In this document: positions 34,741 through 43,543 of the stretch, one piece after another
Position numbering within the stretch: the stretch's first letter is position 1
Layout of the letters: each line of letters begins with the position of its first letter
DNA from: Candidatus Omnitrophota bacterium
GTDB lineage: Bacteria; Ratteibacteria; UBA8468; MWAK01
Assembly: GCA_026387085.1 (NCBI GenBank)
Contig: JAPLMK010000065.1
Coordinates: 1 to 51,120, forward strand
Direction of reading: 5' to 3'
Length of the DNA: 51,120 nt
Made by a program: the position numbers and the translations under genes
The notes under the pieces: generated by a model
The model's database searches: none
Seen by the model: only the letters and a program-made list of their open reading frames with translations
Told to the model about the DNA's origin: nothing

Positions 34741-36153
34741 ATGGGAAACCTTAAAGAACGGATGCCCAGGCCCAGGATCGGTCTTTTGCCCACTGGCCAT
34801 TTTTATTACTGGGAACAGTTCCCGAAGCTGCGAAAGATGGGGTCGGCGATGTACGATAAGCTAAGAAAACACCTGGAGGAAATCGGCGATGTAATTGCCC
34901 CTGATTTGGTAGATACGGTTGAAAAATCAACCCGGGCCGGCGAGTTTTTCCGGAATAAAGATATTGATATTCTGCTCATCTTTCCTTTCGGGTACACGCC
35001 CAGCATGTGCATTGTCCCGGCTGTAAAAAACCTGGATGTGCCGATTCGTTTAATCAACGCCCACGAAAACAGTTCCTATGACTACAAAAAGGCCGACACC
35101 ACTACTTACCTGCATCATGAAGGGGTTTGCTGCATTCCGGAATATTCCGGCGCGCTGGTAAACATCAACCGGAAATTCCGGGTGCGCACCGGGCATTTCG
35201 GCGCAGAACGATTCTGGGAAGAAATTAGGGCTGATTGCCTGGGAGCCGCGGCCGCCCGGGTCTTCCGCGCCATGAACGTCGGCCTCATCGGGGAAATATA
35301 TACCAATATGTGTGATATGCCGATAGACGAACACCGGCTCCTGCGGGCTACCGGCAAACTTCTCATCCGGCCGGAGGTAGAAGAGATAGAAGAGGCATAC
35401 CACCGCGCGACAAAATCAAAGGTAGAGGATATGTGTTGCCAGCTCCGCCAGATGTACGAAGTGGATAAGACGGTAACCGACCAACACCTGAAATTTTCCG
35501 CCCAGCTTGCCGTGGCCTACGAAGAGGTCATCCTGAAACACGACATCTCCGCTTTCGGGTTTTACTGGTGGGGCGAAAAAGAGTTACTGACGCAGATGCG
35601 GTCCCAGGCCGCTTTGGCGGTTTCCCGCTTGACTGTTTTAGGCCGGCCCGGGGTTACCGAAGGCGACGTAAAGACCGCCTTGGCGATGAAGATACTTGAC
35701 CTTTTAGGCGCCGGCGGCATGTTTTTGGAATTTTTCTCCATGGATTTTGACGAAGATTTTCTGATGATGGGGCACGACGGTCCCAGCAATATCAATGTTG
35801 CGGCCGGCCGGCCCAAACTTCAACACCTGGAAATTCATCACGGAAAATCAGGCCATGGGCTGGGCATAGATTTTAAGATGCGGAACGGTCCGGTAACCCT
35901 TTTAAACCTTACCCAGTTTGATGCCGGCGACACCTTTAAACTAATCTATACGGTTGGCGAGGTTATTCCGGGAGACATTCTGAATATCGGGAATCCCAAC
36001 TGCCGGGTCCGGGTAAAGCGACCGCTGCCGGAATTCTTTGACGCCTGGTGCCAGCAGGGGCCGGGGCACCACCTGGCGCTTGGAGTCGGCGACCACAGCG
36101 CGGAGATTGAATCTTTTGCCGAAAGCATGAAGTTCCGCTGCGTCAGGATATGA
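34741..36153 (+). CDS. L-fucose/L-arabinose isomerase-like protein
   Basis: Resembles the AraA/FucI sugar isomerase group, which interconverts aldoses and ketoses with a divalent metal. N-terminal Rossmann-like domain (RIGLLPTGHFYYWEQFP), IDILLIFPFGYTPS, and a C-terminal part rich in possible ligands (MGHDGPSNI, HHGKSGHGLG, GPGHHLALGVGDHS). The final HH motif matches the place of the AraA C-terminal His ligand. The frame is open to 34648, but GAGGAG lies 7 nt before ATG 34741 (470 residues). Exact substrate unknown; call is moderate. Confidence 0.75.
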   Translation: MGNLKERMPRPRIGLLPTGHFYYWEQFPKLRKMGSAMYDKLRKHLEEIGDVIAPDLVDTVEKSTRAGEFFRNKDIDILLIFPFGYTPSMCIVPAVKNLDVPIRLINAHENSSYDYKKADTTTYLHHEGVCCIPEYSGALVNINRKFRVRTGHFGAERFWEEIRADCLGAAAARVFRAMNVGLIGEIYTNMCDMPIDEHRLLRATGKLLIRPEVEEIEEAYHRATKSKVEDMCCQLRQMYEVDKTVTDQHLKFSAQLAVAYEEVILKHDISAFGFYWWGEKELLTQMRSQAALAVSRLTVLGRPGVTEGDVKTALAMKILDLLGAGGMFLEFFSMDFDEDFLMMGHDGPSNINVAAGRPKLQHLEIHHGKSGHGLGIDFKMRNGPVTLLNLTQFDAGDTFKLIYTVGEVIPGDILNIGNPNCRVRVKRPLPEFFDAWCQQGPGHHLALGVGDHSAEIESFAESMKFRCVRI

Positions 36154-36168
36154 CAGGAGGCCGATAAC

Positions 36169-38175
36169 ATGAATTACGAGGCGTGGATTTGGACTGAACT
36201 TTTAGCTTTTGATAACGCGCAGCCGGACCAGGGCGTTCGGGAATTTCTGGACAAAACAGGGTTTATTCCTAAAGTTATCTGCCTGATGTCGTCGACCCCG
36301 GATATCGTTCTGCAGTATCAGCCCCTGGACGAAGAGCGGGTGCTGCCGCCTACGGTCTGTTCCCGTGACGGGCACGGCGGAAACGAGGAACGCCGACGGC
36401 AGGACTGGACTAATTTTCAGTTGAAATCCCTGGTGGATAATCTGCACCGGGCAGGCGTCGAAGCATATATATCCCTCTTTCCGATATTTTACAAAAACAA
36501 GTATTACCACGAATGGATATCCGACCATCAGGAAGTGCTTCAGGAATGGGATTTTCAGGGCAGGGGCCTGGAGATGAACGTTACCCGGCGACTCAAGGAC
36601 GGTACTTATGTTGAAGATTTTTTTATTGCCAAAACAGTTGAAACCGTCCTTGGTTACGGTTTTGACGGCTGGCACGGACCGGACGGATGGGGTCCTTTAG
36701 GTTCCGGCGGCCTGGGTTGCACGGACTGCGGAGATGATTTGATGGGTCAGTTTGCCCAAACGCTGGAGCGCGAATTACCCGATTGCGTTACCTGTGTTTC
36801 CAATCAAAACACGGACATTCTCAAGGAACGCATGAAATGGATTTGGGGTAATTTGCGTAAAGAATGGATTGAATTTAACGCGGCCCGGTGGGAAACTTTT
36901 TGGCGGAAAATGACGGACGCGATGCATCGGGTCAGCCGTAAGACCGCGATTAACTCCGCCTGGACCAAGGCTCCTTTTGAGGCGCTGTACCGTTTTGGAA
37001 TTGACTACAAGCGCATTGCCGGCACCGGTGTCGATGCCATGGTTGTGGAAGCCGTCGCCGCAAATTATTACCTGAGCGAGAACGCCCGCGACCTGCATTT
37101 TAATTTCCTGGCGATGCTGATGCAAATTAAGGCCTATGCGCCGGAGATGAAACTGATCTTTCTGCACGGTGTAAAAGATATCGTGGAACAGTACGATTTA
37201 ATTCACCATTGCCCGACTAATCTGGAGCGGGAAAACTACTCGTTGTCAAACACGTTCCTGCAGGATGCCGGCGGCGGGTTGAAGCGATGCGCGGACGGAT
37301 TTCTGGTCTGCCTGGGCGACGGCATCAAAAAAGAGGAATGGCGCTGGCTCAAAGAGCACTGGGATCTGGGATTCGGACCAGTACCCAAGCGTATTTTAGG
37401 CGCGACCGCGGTCTGGTCGGACTATGCCTTCCGCGGTTCATTGGACAGCTATATCACAACCGGCGCGCCCCAAGACCACCGGCTCCTTTACCCGCTGATG
37501 GAAGACGGCGTTCAAATACAGGGCTATGTCCGGGCGGAAGACATAAAGGGGGCATCCGGGCCGCTGCTGGTCTTTAATCAGCAATTGCTGCCGGAAAAAG
37601 AACTGTCGGAGTTGCTCGGCTACAAAAATGGGCCGGTAATCATGCTGGGAGGGCGGCGCGCCGGCTTGCCGGAACCGGATATCTTTATTGAAGACACCCC
37701 GGCTTCGGATTCCCTGGTTTGCCTGATTTATTTTGCCGGGCACAAAAAGGAGTCCGTAACTTTAAACCCGGAACGGAAAAATCCCGCGCCTTACCGGGAG
37801 ACAGGCGCGCCCTTGTCGTTTTGGGAGGGAGAGCACTGCCGGGAATTTTCCGGGCAATTTATGGCATGCTGTTCGGAAAAGATAGCGAAAATCGTCAACT
37901 CGGTAACCGTAACAGACAATAGGCGTAACGGCGCAACCGCCGGGAAAGCGCCGGGGCAGGCGACCGAAATAGAAATCGCCCCCGGAGTATCGCGGGTTGC
38001 GGTAAGCAATTCCGCTTACGTGTATGCGGTGACAAAAATTGATTTGAAGCGGGAAATTAAATCAGTGAAAGTGCTGAGCGGGTTTCCGATAGCGGATATT
38101 GTTCCGGAGGGCTCGACTTTCAAGATAAAAGTTCCGGGCAAGGGAATCGTGGTTTTGGAAGTAACTTATGCGTGA
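36169..38175 (+). CDS. Glycoside hydrolase-like TIM-barrel protein (cytoplasmic)
   Basis: Not matched to a named family with certainty. 668 residues and no signal peptide. The first 400 residues look like a glycosidase TIM barrel (VEAYISLFPIFYKN, YGFDGWHGPDGWG, CVSNQNTDILKERMKW, GVDAMVVEAVAANYYLSE, LIFLHGVKDIVEQYD). About 410-520 resembles a glutamine-amidotransferase-like beta-alpha domain of GH42/GHL enzymes (GPLLVFNQQLLPE, GPVIMLGG), and the C-terminus is a beta sandwich. AGGAGG precedes the ATG and it follows the isomerase by 15 nt. A hairpin with a T run ends it. Confidence 0.7.
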   Translation: MNYEAWIWTELLAFDNAQPDQGVREFLDKTGFIPKVICLMSSTPDIVLQYQPLDEERVLPPTVCSRDGHGGNEERRRQDWTNFQLKSLVDNLHRAGVEAYISLFPIFYKNKYYHEWISDHQEVLQEWDFQGRGLEMNVTRRLKDGTYVEDFFIAKTVETVLGYGFDGWHGPDGWGPLGSGGLGCTDCGDDLMGQFAQTLERELPDCVTCVSNQNTDILKERMKWIWGNLRKEWIEFNAARWETFWRKMTDAMHRVSRKTAINSAWTKAPFEALYRFGIDYKRIAGTGVDAMVVEAVAANYYLSENARDLHFNFLAMLMQIKAYAPEMKLIFLHGVKDIVEQYDLIHHCPTNLERENYSLSNTFLQDAGGGLKRCADGFLVCLGDGIKKEEWRWLKEHWDLGFGPVPKRILGATAVWSDYAFRGSLDSYITTGAPQDHRLLYPLMEDGVQIQGYVRAEDIKGASGPLLVFNQQLLPEKELSELLGYKNGPVIMLGGRRAGLPEPDIFIEDTPASDSLVCLIYFAGHKKESVTLNPERKNPAPYRETGAPLSFWEGEHCREFSGQFMACCSEKIAKIVNSVTVTDNRRNGATAGKAPGQATEIEIAPGVSRVAVSNSAYVYAVTKIDLKREIKSVKVLSGFPIADIVPEGSTFKIKVPGKGIVVLEVTYA

Positions 38176-38193
38176 ACTGAAACCGGGCAAAAG

Positions 38194-38212
38194 AACAGGC
38201 GCCCTGTTTTTT
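38194..38212 (+). terminator. Intrinsic terminator after the glycosidase-like gene
   Basis: AACAGG-CGC-CCTGTT followed by TTTT. The stem is preceded by an A tract, so it could act in both directions. It would separate the 33.1-38.2 kb block from the next genes. Confidence 0.55.
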
Positions 38213-38275
38213 GGCAGTTTTGGTTTGTTGAGTCCACGCGCCTTCGCGTAAAGCGGCAGCGGCCCATGGAGAAAA

Positions 38276-39331
38276 ATGGATAATTTGAGAGCCGGCGGAA
38301 AAGGGAAAGAAAAGATAAGGGGAATATACGTCGGGGTTGACCGCGAGGGAAGAATTCCGCTTGTCTGCAACTGCGGCTCCTGCAAGAAACAGCGGAAGAG
38401 GTGGGGTGAAAAACCGGTTGCCGTAATGGAGTGTGTACCGGTGCGGGAAAAGATGCGGGAATTTGCCGGGAACAATATCAACCTTATTCTGGCTTCCGGC
38501 CTTAACGAAAATTTAGTAACCGAAGCCCACCGGAACAATATTCAAGTGTACCCCATAATTAATTTTACCTCTGACAACGCCAAAAATCTTTCGCCTGACT
38601 GGTATATGACCAACGCCGCCGGCGAGAAGGTGCCCTACGGCGACCCCGGAAATCCCGGATACCGGGAGTTCCTGATCAGACCGGCGGTTGAACTGGTGAA
38701 AAAATATGATATTGACGGCATCAGTCTGGACTTCTCCCGTTATATTGAGATGGAAATCTCCGGAGATTGTTGTTACTGCGCCGCCTGCCGAAAAAAATTC
38801 CGGCTTAAATATGATTTTGACCCCATTGTTTTGGCGGTTCCCGGTAAGAAAACACCCCCCCGGGAACTGAGCCAGCAAGCCGGGCAGTATTTATGGAATA
38901 AAGAACGGAAGGACAACATTACCACGCTGGTGAGCGAACTCAAAAAAGCAATCTGCGGAGTTAAAAAAGGGATAAAACTCTCCTCTTATGTCTGGGGGGC
39001 AGAACCTGTTTCGCGCCTGGTTTTTCAGGATTGGAGCCAATGGATTGAGGATAAATCGCTTGACTGGGTGAATCCGAGCGGGTATGATTATGACCTTGAT
39101 TCATTTCAAAGGAGGTGCGTAGAACTGGCCGCTATCGTCAACAAAAGATGCCCTTCGTGTATCACTCTGGGACAGCACACTACGCACGGCAGAGTGAAAA
39201 ACGCCGCCGAGTTAATCAGGCAGATAAAGATTGCCGATAAAGCCGGGCTTGTTGATGGTTTCGTGCTTTTCACCCACTCTTTGAAAACTTTAAGCTCTTA
39301 TTTACCAAGCATTAAGCGCGTGAAAATTTAA
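38276..39331 (+). CDS. GHL10-like putative glycoside hydrolase
   Basis: TIM-barrel protein resembling the GHL10/DUF4015 glycosidase-like families. IYVGVDREGRIPLVCN, ILASGLNENLVTEAHRN, YPIINFTSDNAKNL and the active-site-like DIDGISLDFSRY are in the expected order; the Asp in SLDFSRY is the usual catalytic candidate. An insert with four cysteines (CCYCAACRKKF) may bind a metal. 351 residues, no signal peptide. GGAG lies 5-6 nt before ATG 38276. Confidence 0.72.
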   Translation: MDNLRAGGKGKEKIRGIYVGVDREGRIPLVCNCGSCKKQRKRWGEKPVAVMECVPVREKMREFAGNNINLILASGLNENLVTEAHRNNIQVYPIINFTSDNAKNLSPDWYMTNAAGEKVPYGDPGNPGYREFLIRPAVELVKKYDIDGISLDFSRYIEMEISGDCCYCAACRKKFRLKYDFDPIVLAVPGKKTPPRELSQQAGQYLWNKERKDNITTLVSELKKAICGVKKGIKLSSYVWGAEPVSRLVFQDWSQWIEDKSLDWVNPSGYDYDLDSFQRRCVELAAIVNKRCPSCITLGQHTTHGRVKNAAELIRQIKIADKAGLVDGFVLFTHSLKTLSSYLPSIKRVKI

Positions 39332-39360
39332 ACGCGCAAACCTGTAAACGGGGGGAATTA

Positions 39361-40464
39361 ATGAAGGTTACAGTTCACAATACTTCTGTGCCCGGGGCAA
39401 ACGAAATAGTTTCGCTGACCGCGGGTAAAAATGGCTTGATTTACGGTGGGTATACCGGCAACAAAAACCATCTTTTTTTTGAATATAATCCCGGCCGGAA
39501 AACCACCCGGGACCTGGGCGAAAAAATTGTTTCCGCCAACCAGTTATATTTTAAAAACGGTGAAATAATGACCCAAAAGATTCACCACGCGCTCTCAACT
39601 CTTCCGGACGGCCGTATTGTCGGAGGTACCGGACAAAACTTTAGTTGCGGCACGTGCCACCGCAAGGTAAACGAGGATGAAGGCGGTCATGTTTTTGTTT
39701 ACGACCCGGAGTCCGGACAGGCTAAAGATCTCGGTATCCCCGTACCGCATATGTGGATAATCTGCACTACGGCGAGCCCGGACGGGGAGGTCATCTACGG
39801 AATGACCTATCTCCATAATGACTTTTTTGCGGTCTCGGTCAAAACCGGCGAACTTATTTTTGCCGACCAGGTCCACGGCGCAATCTGGGGCGACAGCGCC
39901 TGCAGCCACTCGTTGATTTGTGATAACGACGGCGTGGTTTACGGGTCGTGCAGCGACGGTTACATCTTTACCTACGACCCCAAAAATAAAAAACTGAGGG
40001 AAAGCGATGTTAAGCTGCCCGGTGAAAATACCTGCCGGGTCGACTCTTTCGCGCTCGGTGACGACGGGTTAATTTACGGTGGGACCTGGGAAACAGGGGT
40101 TCTTTTTTCGCTGGAGCCAAAGACGTTAAAACTTAAAGAATTGTGCCGGCCCAACAACGGTCCGCGGCTGCCCGCGTTACTAAAGATAGGGGACAGTATC
40201 TACGGCGCGGCCGGCGGAGGCAGCCAATACGGAACCCGGGGCGCGTTTTTGTTTGAATATAACTATAAAAACGGCGCGTACCGGGAAATTGGTCCGGTAG
40301 TGGAAAAAGAAACCGGTATTGAAGCCAGCCGTATCCATGCGATGACGGTCGGGAAGGATGGGACGCTTTATGCCGGCGAAACCGGCGCGCAAAGCATATT
40401 TAAGGCGGAAAGCGGTGATATTGAAACCGGCAATAATGCCTATCTTTATATTATAGAACTATAA
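39361..40464 (+). CDS. Seven-bladed beta-propeller protein
   Basis: No enzyme family recognised. 367 residues built of repeats with a strand of the type LIYGG: LIYGGYTG, IVGGTGQ, VIYGMTY, VVYGSCSDG, LIYGGTWE, SIYGAAGGG and TLYAGETG. Seven such units indicate a seven-bladed propeller. No signal peptide. A CGTCHRK Cys pair lies in blade 2. Propellers of this kind in sugar clusters are often lactonases or lyases, but no catalytic residue can be assigned here. GGGGGG precedes the ATG. Confidence 0.7.
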   Translation: MKVTVHNTSVPGANEIVSLTAGKNGLIYGGYTGNKNHLFFEYNPGRKTTRDLGEKIVSANQLYFKNGEIMTQKIHHALSTLPDGRIVGGTGQNFSCGTCHRKVNEDEGGHVFVYDPESGQAKDLGIPVPHMWIICTTASPDGEVIYGMTYLHNDFFAVSVKTGELIFADQVHGAIWGDSACSHSLICDNDGVVYGSCSDGYIFTYDPKNKKLRESDVKLPGENTCRVDSFALGDDGLIYGGTWETGVLFSLEPKTLKLKELCRPNNGPRLPALLKIGDSIYGAAGGGSQYGTRGAFLFEYNYKNGAYREIGPVVEKETGIEASRIHAMTVGKDGTLYAGETGAQSIFKAESGDIETGNNAYLYIIEL

Positions 40465-40499
40465 TATTGATCGGAAAAAAGATTTTCCGCAATATTTTT
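40463..40499 (+). terminator. Long hairpin after the propeller gene
   Basis: AATATTG and CAATATT enclose CGGAAAA-AAGA-TTTTCCG with a 2-nt bulge, giving a 14-bp stem, then a TTT run. It overlaps the stop codon of the propeller gene and lies 44 nt upstream of the M24 gene, so it is a terminator or an attenuating hairpin. Confidence 0.6.
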
Positions 40500-40542
40500 G
40501 CAGTATTAAAAAGGAAGTAATTAACTATTTTTGGGGAGGATG

Positions 40543-41748
40543 ATGAACGAACCGACAATCGGGAGAGAGGAGTTCCGGGAACGCATCCGGCGCATCCAGG
40601 AACTGATGGTTGCGGAGCGCCTGGACGGATTGATGGTATATGGGGACGAATACCGCAAGGAGAACCTGCGGTACGTTTCTAATTTCTGGCCTATTTTTGA
40701 ACGCGGCGCCTGTTTCATTCCGCGCCATGGTGCTCCGATCCTGGCCGGCGCGCCGGAAGGGGAGCAGTACGCCCGTGAAATGTCGGTTATTGAAGATATA
40801 CGCAATATCAAGGAGTTTGCCTGCGTGACGGTGCCGGAAGAGATAGAATATCCGCTGGCAAAGTTTTCTTCGCTGCGGGAGATTTTGTCGGAAATTCTCG
40901 GTAACGGAAAACGGCTCGGATTGGTTGGCCGGTGGGATATTTCCGCTCCGGTGTACGAACGGATATGCCAGGCGGTGGAAGGGCTGGAGATTATAGACGC
41001 GGCTTCATTGCTTTGGAAGATACGGCTGGTTAAGAGCGCGGCGGAAATCGCCTGCCTGAAAGAAGCCGGGCGGATAGCGTGCGCCGGATACAGGGAACTG
41101 CTGCGCGCGGCTGTTCCGGGCGCAACCGAGTTGCAGGCCGCAGGTGCGGCCGAAGGCGCGAGCCGCCGGGCAGGCGCTGAGGCGATTACCTTTATGGTTT
41201 TTGGCTCCGGCAGACGCGCCGATACCATTATCGGCCGGCCCACCAACAAAATTATCTGCGACGGCGAGATGGTGATGGCGGCCTTGGCCGTACAGTACCA
41301 GGGATACGTGGCGACCGCGGAATTTCCGTTCGTTGCCGGCCGGGCGACCGGAGGGCAGAAACGTTTCTTGGATGCGTTCTTTGAAGCGGCGGATGTCCAG
41401 ATGCGTTTTTTGAAAGACGGGACGGTTATGGGAGAGATGGTGCGTGCGGTCAAAGATGTTTTCAAGCGGCATAACCTTTCCGCCTACGACGTCTATCCGC
41501 CCATGCACGGCATCGGGCTGGCGGAAGCCGAATCACCTTATCCGGACGCAAACACCGTAGAATTATTTCGCGCCGGCATGTGTGTAAACTCAGACATAAG
41601 CCTTTTTGGCCATCCGGACGGTTCCAACCGGCTTGAGGAGGGGTTTGTCATAACGGCACGCGGTCCGGAATCGATTACCCCTTACATCCGTCAACTGGTG
41701 GAAAAACGCTTGGTTTGCACAGACGAATTCAATCAAGGAGGAAAATAA
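40543..41748 (+). CDS. M24-family creatinase/prolidase-like protein lacking metal ligands
   Basis: Two-domain pita-bread protein: a creatinase N-terminal domain (about 1-135) and a C-terminal M24 domain. In metallopeptidases five ligands (D, D, H, E, E) are conserved. Here both Asp positions are lost (MAALAVQYQGYVATAEF in place of DxG...sDitR), the pH motif is GRPTN and one Glu is replaced; the His in MHGIGL and the Glu in RLEEGFVIT remain. This matches the metal-independent creatinase branch more than prolidases. GGGGAGG lies just before ATG-ATG; 40543 is preferred (401 residues). Confidence 0.82.
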   Translation: MNEPTIGREEFRERIRRIQELMVAERLDGLMVYGDEYRKENLRYVSNFWPIFERGACFIPRHGAPILAGAPEGEQYAREMSVIEDIRNIKEFACVTVPEEIEYPLAKFSSLREILSEILGNGKRLGLVGRWDISAPVYERICQAVEGLEIIDAASLLWKIRLVKSAAEIACLKEAGRIACAGYRELLRAAVPGATELQAAGAAEGASRRAGAEAITFMVFGSGRRADTIIGRPTNKIICDGEMVMAALAVQYQGYVATAEFPFVAGRATGGQKRFLDAFFEAADVQMRFLKDGTVMGEMVRAVKDVFKRHNLSAYDVYPPMHGIGLAEAESPYPDANTVELFRAGMCVNSDISLFGHPDGSNRLEEGFVITARGPESITPYIRQLVEKRLVCTDEFNQGGK

Positions 41749-41749
41749 G

Positions 41750-42127
41750 ATGAAAAATGGCGGCGCGAAGATCTGGTATTTTCCGGACGGTTATCTTCCG
41801 GAAAAGACCGGCGCAGGAGAAATGGAGGCGCACGAAGCGCTGATGTTGCTTAACGTCAACAATGTTCCGGCCGAAGTAAAACTGGATTTTTATTTTGAAG
41901 ACCGCGACCCGGTGAAGGATATCCCGGCGAAGGTGGGGCCGGAACGGGTAGTGTGCCTGCGGCTGGACAAACCGGAATGTATCGGTGGCCTGCAGATTTT
42001 ACCGCTGGTTCAATATTCCATCCGGGTGCGTTCCGATGTGCCGATTGTAGCGCAATTCGGACGGCTGGATACCACTCAAACCAATATGACCTATTACTGC
42101 GCGCCCGGTTTGTGGGAAAACCCATAA
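41750..42127 (+). CDS. ASRT-family protein (sensory rhodopsin transducer-like, DUF1362)
   Basis: Small beta-sandwich family named after the Anabaena sensory rhodopsin transducer and proposed to bind sugars or other small ligands. 125 residues with the family core: KIWYFPDGYLPE, MEAHEALMLLNVNN, KLDFYFEDRDPVKD, IRVRSDVPIVAQFGRLDTTQ. No rhodopsin gene is near. It starts 1 nt after the M24 stop with AAGGAGG as ribosome site, so it is coupled to that gene and likely serves the sugar pathway. Confidence 0.88.
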   Translation: MKNGGAKIWYFPDGYLPEKTGAGEMEAHEALMLLNVNNVPAEVKLDFYFEDRDPVKDIPAKVGPERVVCLRLDKPECIGGLQILPLVQYSIRVRSDVPIVAQFGRLDTTQTNMTYYCAPGLWENP

Positions 42128-42199
42128 ACAAAAAAAACCGGCATTACGAAAAAAGGACGGTACCGGGTGCCCAGGGCTGGAATTACGCGACCATTATTC

Positions 42200-43363
42200 C
42201 TATACTTCCATAATTTCCGGCCCGAGGTTAATCGGCAGGCCGGAGGCCGCTGATTCCAGGAACTTCATTGCCAGCCGGTTTACCGGGACCGCGCTTTCTG
42301 CGTCGCAGGGATTGGGGCATTTGCCCTCAAGGCAATCCAGAAAACGGTCCAGGTGCTGATAGTGCCCCTTCTTTACATTTAGAAAGCGCAACGGCCGGTT
42401 TTCGGATAAGGCCTGTTTGCGTTCTTCAATTAAAGACAAAAAATACCCGGTCATGCCTTCTTGTTTGGCCCATCCGCAATCTTCCGCGTAAGGGAACGTT
42501 TGCAACACCGGTTCATCTGCCATCCCCACTTGCCGAACCTCGATATGCTGGTCCAGCGCAACGGTAATATAGCGCGTCGTGGCTTCGAAGAGTTCCTTCG
42601 GGTAGTCAAAGTTGCCGATTCGGGTATGCTGCATGGTCGTAATCGAGCCGTCGCTGAACTTTAAAACTAACGTGAAATTTCCGTGGGGCGCCCCTTCCGC
42701 GAAGAGGCGGACCGGAGAACCCTCGTTAAACCAGAGCGCCAGGTCGATAAAATGGACCATTTCGGCAAACATGGTTCCCTGGGCATCACGGAAACCCCAA
42801 TCTTTCCAGCTTCGGTCATCGTCATTAATACGCATTAAAATCTGGGTGCGGGCCTCTTTGTGGTCTATTGTTATTTTCCGGTTTAAATCACGGTCCACGC
42901 TGGGCCTGGTAGGCGATACGCCTGACCGGGCTTTCTCCAGCAGCCGTCGGAATTCAAGCATCGCCGGGCTGGAACGGCGGTTATGGCCGACACAGACCGG
43001 AATACCGGTTTCCCGCGTCGTCTTTACAATTTCCCGCATCTCCCGGTCATCCGGGCTCAGGGGTTTTTCGGTGTAAACCGGCTTGCCGTTTTTAAGCGCC
43101 GGAATAATCAGTTCACCGCGCAGATTTACGTGGGTGGCAAGCACGATCAAGTCAACTTCCGGGTCGGTAACGACTTTTCGCCAATCGGTTTCCGCCCGTT
43201 GCGCCCCAAACTGCGCGCGGCACATCTCGGCAACTTTTTCCTCGCGGTCGCAGGTGAGAACCAGTTCAAAACGCGGATTACGTTGAATGTTAGGCAGATG
43301 CGCGGCCTGCGCCAACGCGCCGCAGCCCACCACAGCCACCCGGTGTATTTTCGTTTTCTCCAT
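42200..43363 (-). CDS. Gfo/Idh/MocA-family oxidoreductase, atypical active site (A)
   Basis: NAD(P)-dependent sugar or inositol dehydrogenase fold. The Rossmann motif VVGCGALAQA (11-20) and EKP (Lys100) are present. In place of the DxGxH motif it reads AEMVH (200-204), so the Asp is lost and a Glu sits one residue later. It shares the rare segments HNRRSSPAML, ILMRINDDDR and DWKxxG-type spacing with the next gene (43544), so the two are paralogues of one subfamily. 387 residues from ATG 43363; the 27 codons upstream have no homology. Convergent with the ASRT gene. Confidence 0.9.
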   Translation of the reverse strand: MEKTKIHRVAVVGCGALAQAAHLPNIQRNPRFELVLTCDREEKVAEMCRAQFGAQRAETDWRKVVTDPEVDLIVLATHVNLRGELIIPALKNGKPVYTEKPLSPDDREMREIVKTTRETGIPVCVGHNRRSSPAMLEFRRLLEKARSGVSPTRPSVDRDLNRKITIDHKEARTQILMRINDDDRSWKDWGFRDAQGTMFAEMVHFIDLALWFNEGSPVRLFAEGAPHGNFTLVLKFSDGSITTMQHTRIGNFDYPKELFEATTRYITVALDQHIEVRQVGMADEPVLQTFPYAEDCGWAKQEGMTGYFLSLIEERKQALSENRPLRFLNVKKGHYQHLDRFLDCLEGKCPNPCDAESAVPVNRLAMKFLESAASGLPINLGPEIMEV

Positions 43364-43479
43364 AATTATTCCGTTGCCCTGTAATTTCAATAAAGAACTT
43401 TTGCTAAATTTATTAGAATACCATGATTTGTGCCCGATGGTCAAAAAAATTACGTGGTTTTACGCCGGGCGTAATAATT

Positions 43480-43508
43480 TTGACCTGGGTCGCCGAAAGC
43501 AGTATAAT
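43480..43508 (+). promoter_or_regulatory. Promoter of the second Gfo/Idh/MocA gene
   Basis: TTGACC (43480-43485) and TATAAT (43503-43508), 17 bp apart; expected start near 43515 and a 29-nt leader with GGAGG at 43533-43537. Confidence 0.7.
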
Positions 43509-43543
43509 TATAAATTGAAACATCACATTAACGGAGGCAGAAA

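Noticed and set aside
40521..41465. 314-codon open frame on the minus strand opposite the M24 gene
   Set aside because: Ser/Arg/Pro-rich mirror translation with no ribosome site; the plus-strand M24 protein explains the region.
41750..42127. A light-sensing system based on the ASRT gene name
   Set aside because: No rhodopsin gene or retinal synthesis gene is in the window; the neighbours are sugar-type enzymes.
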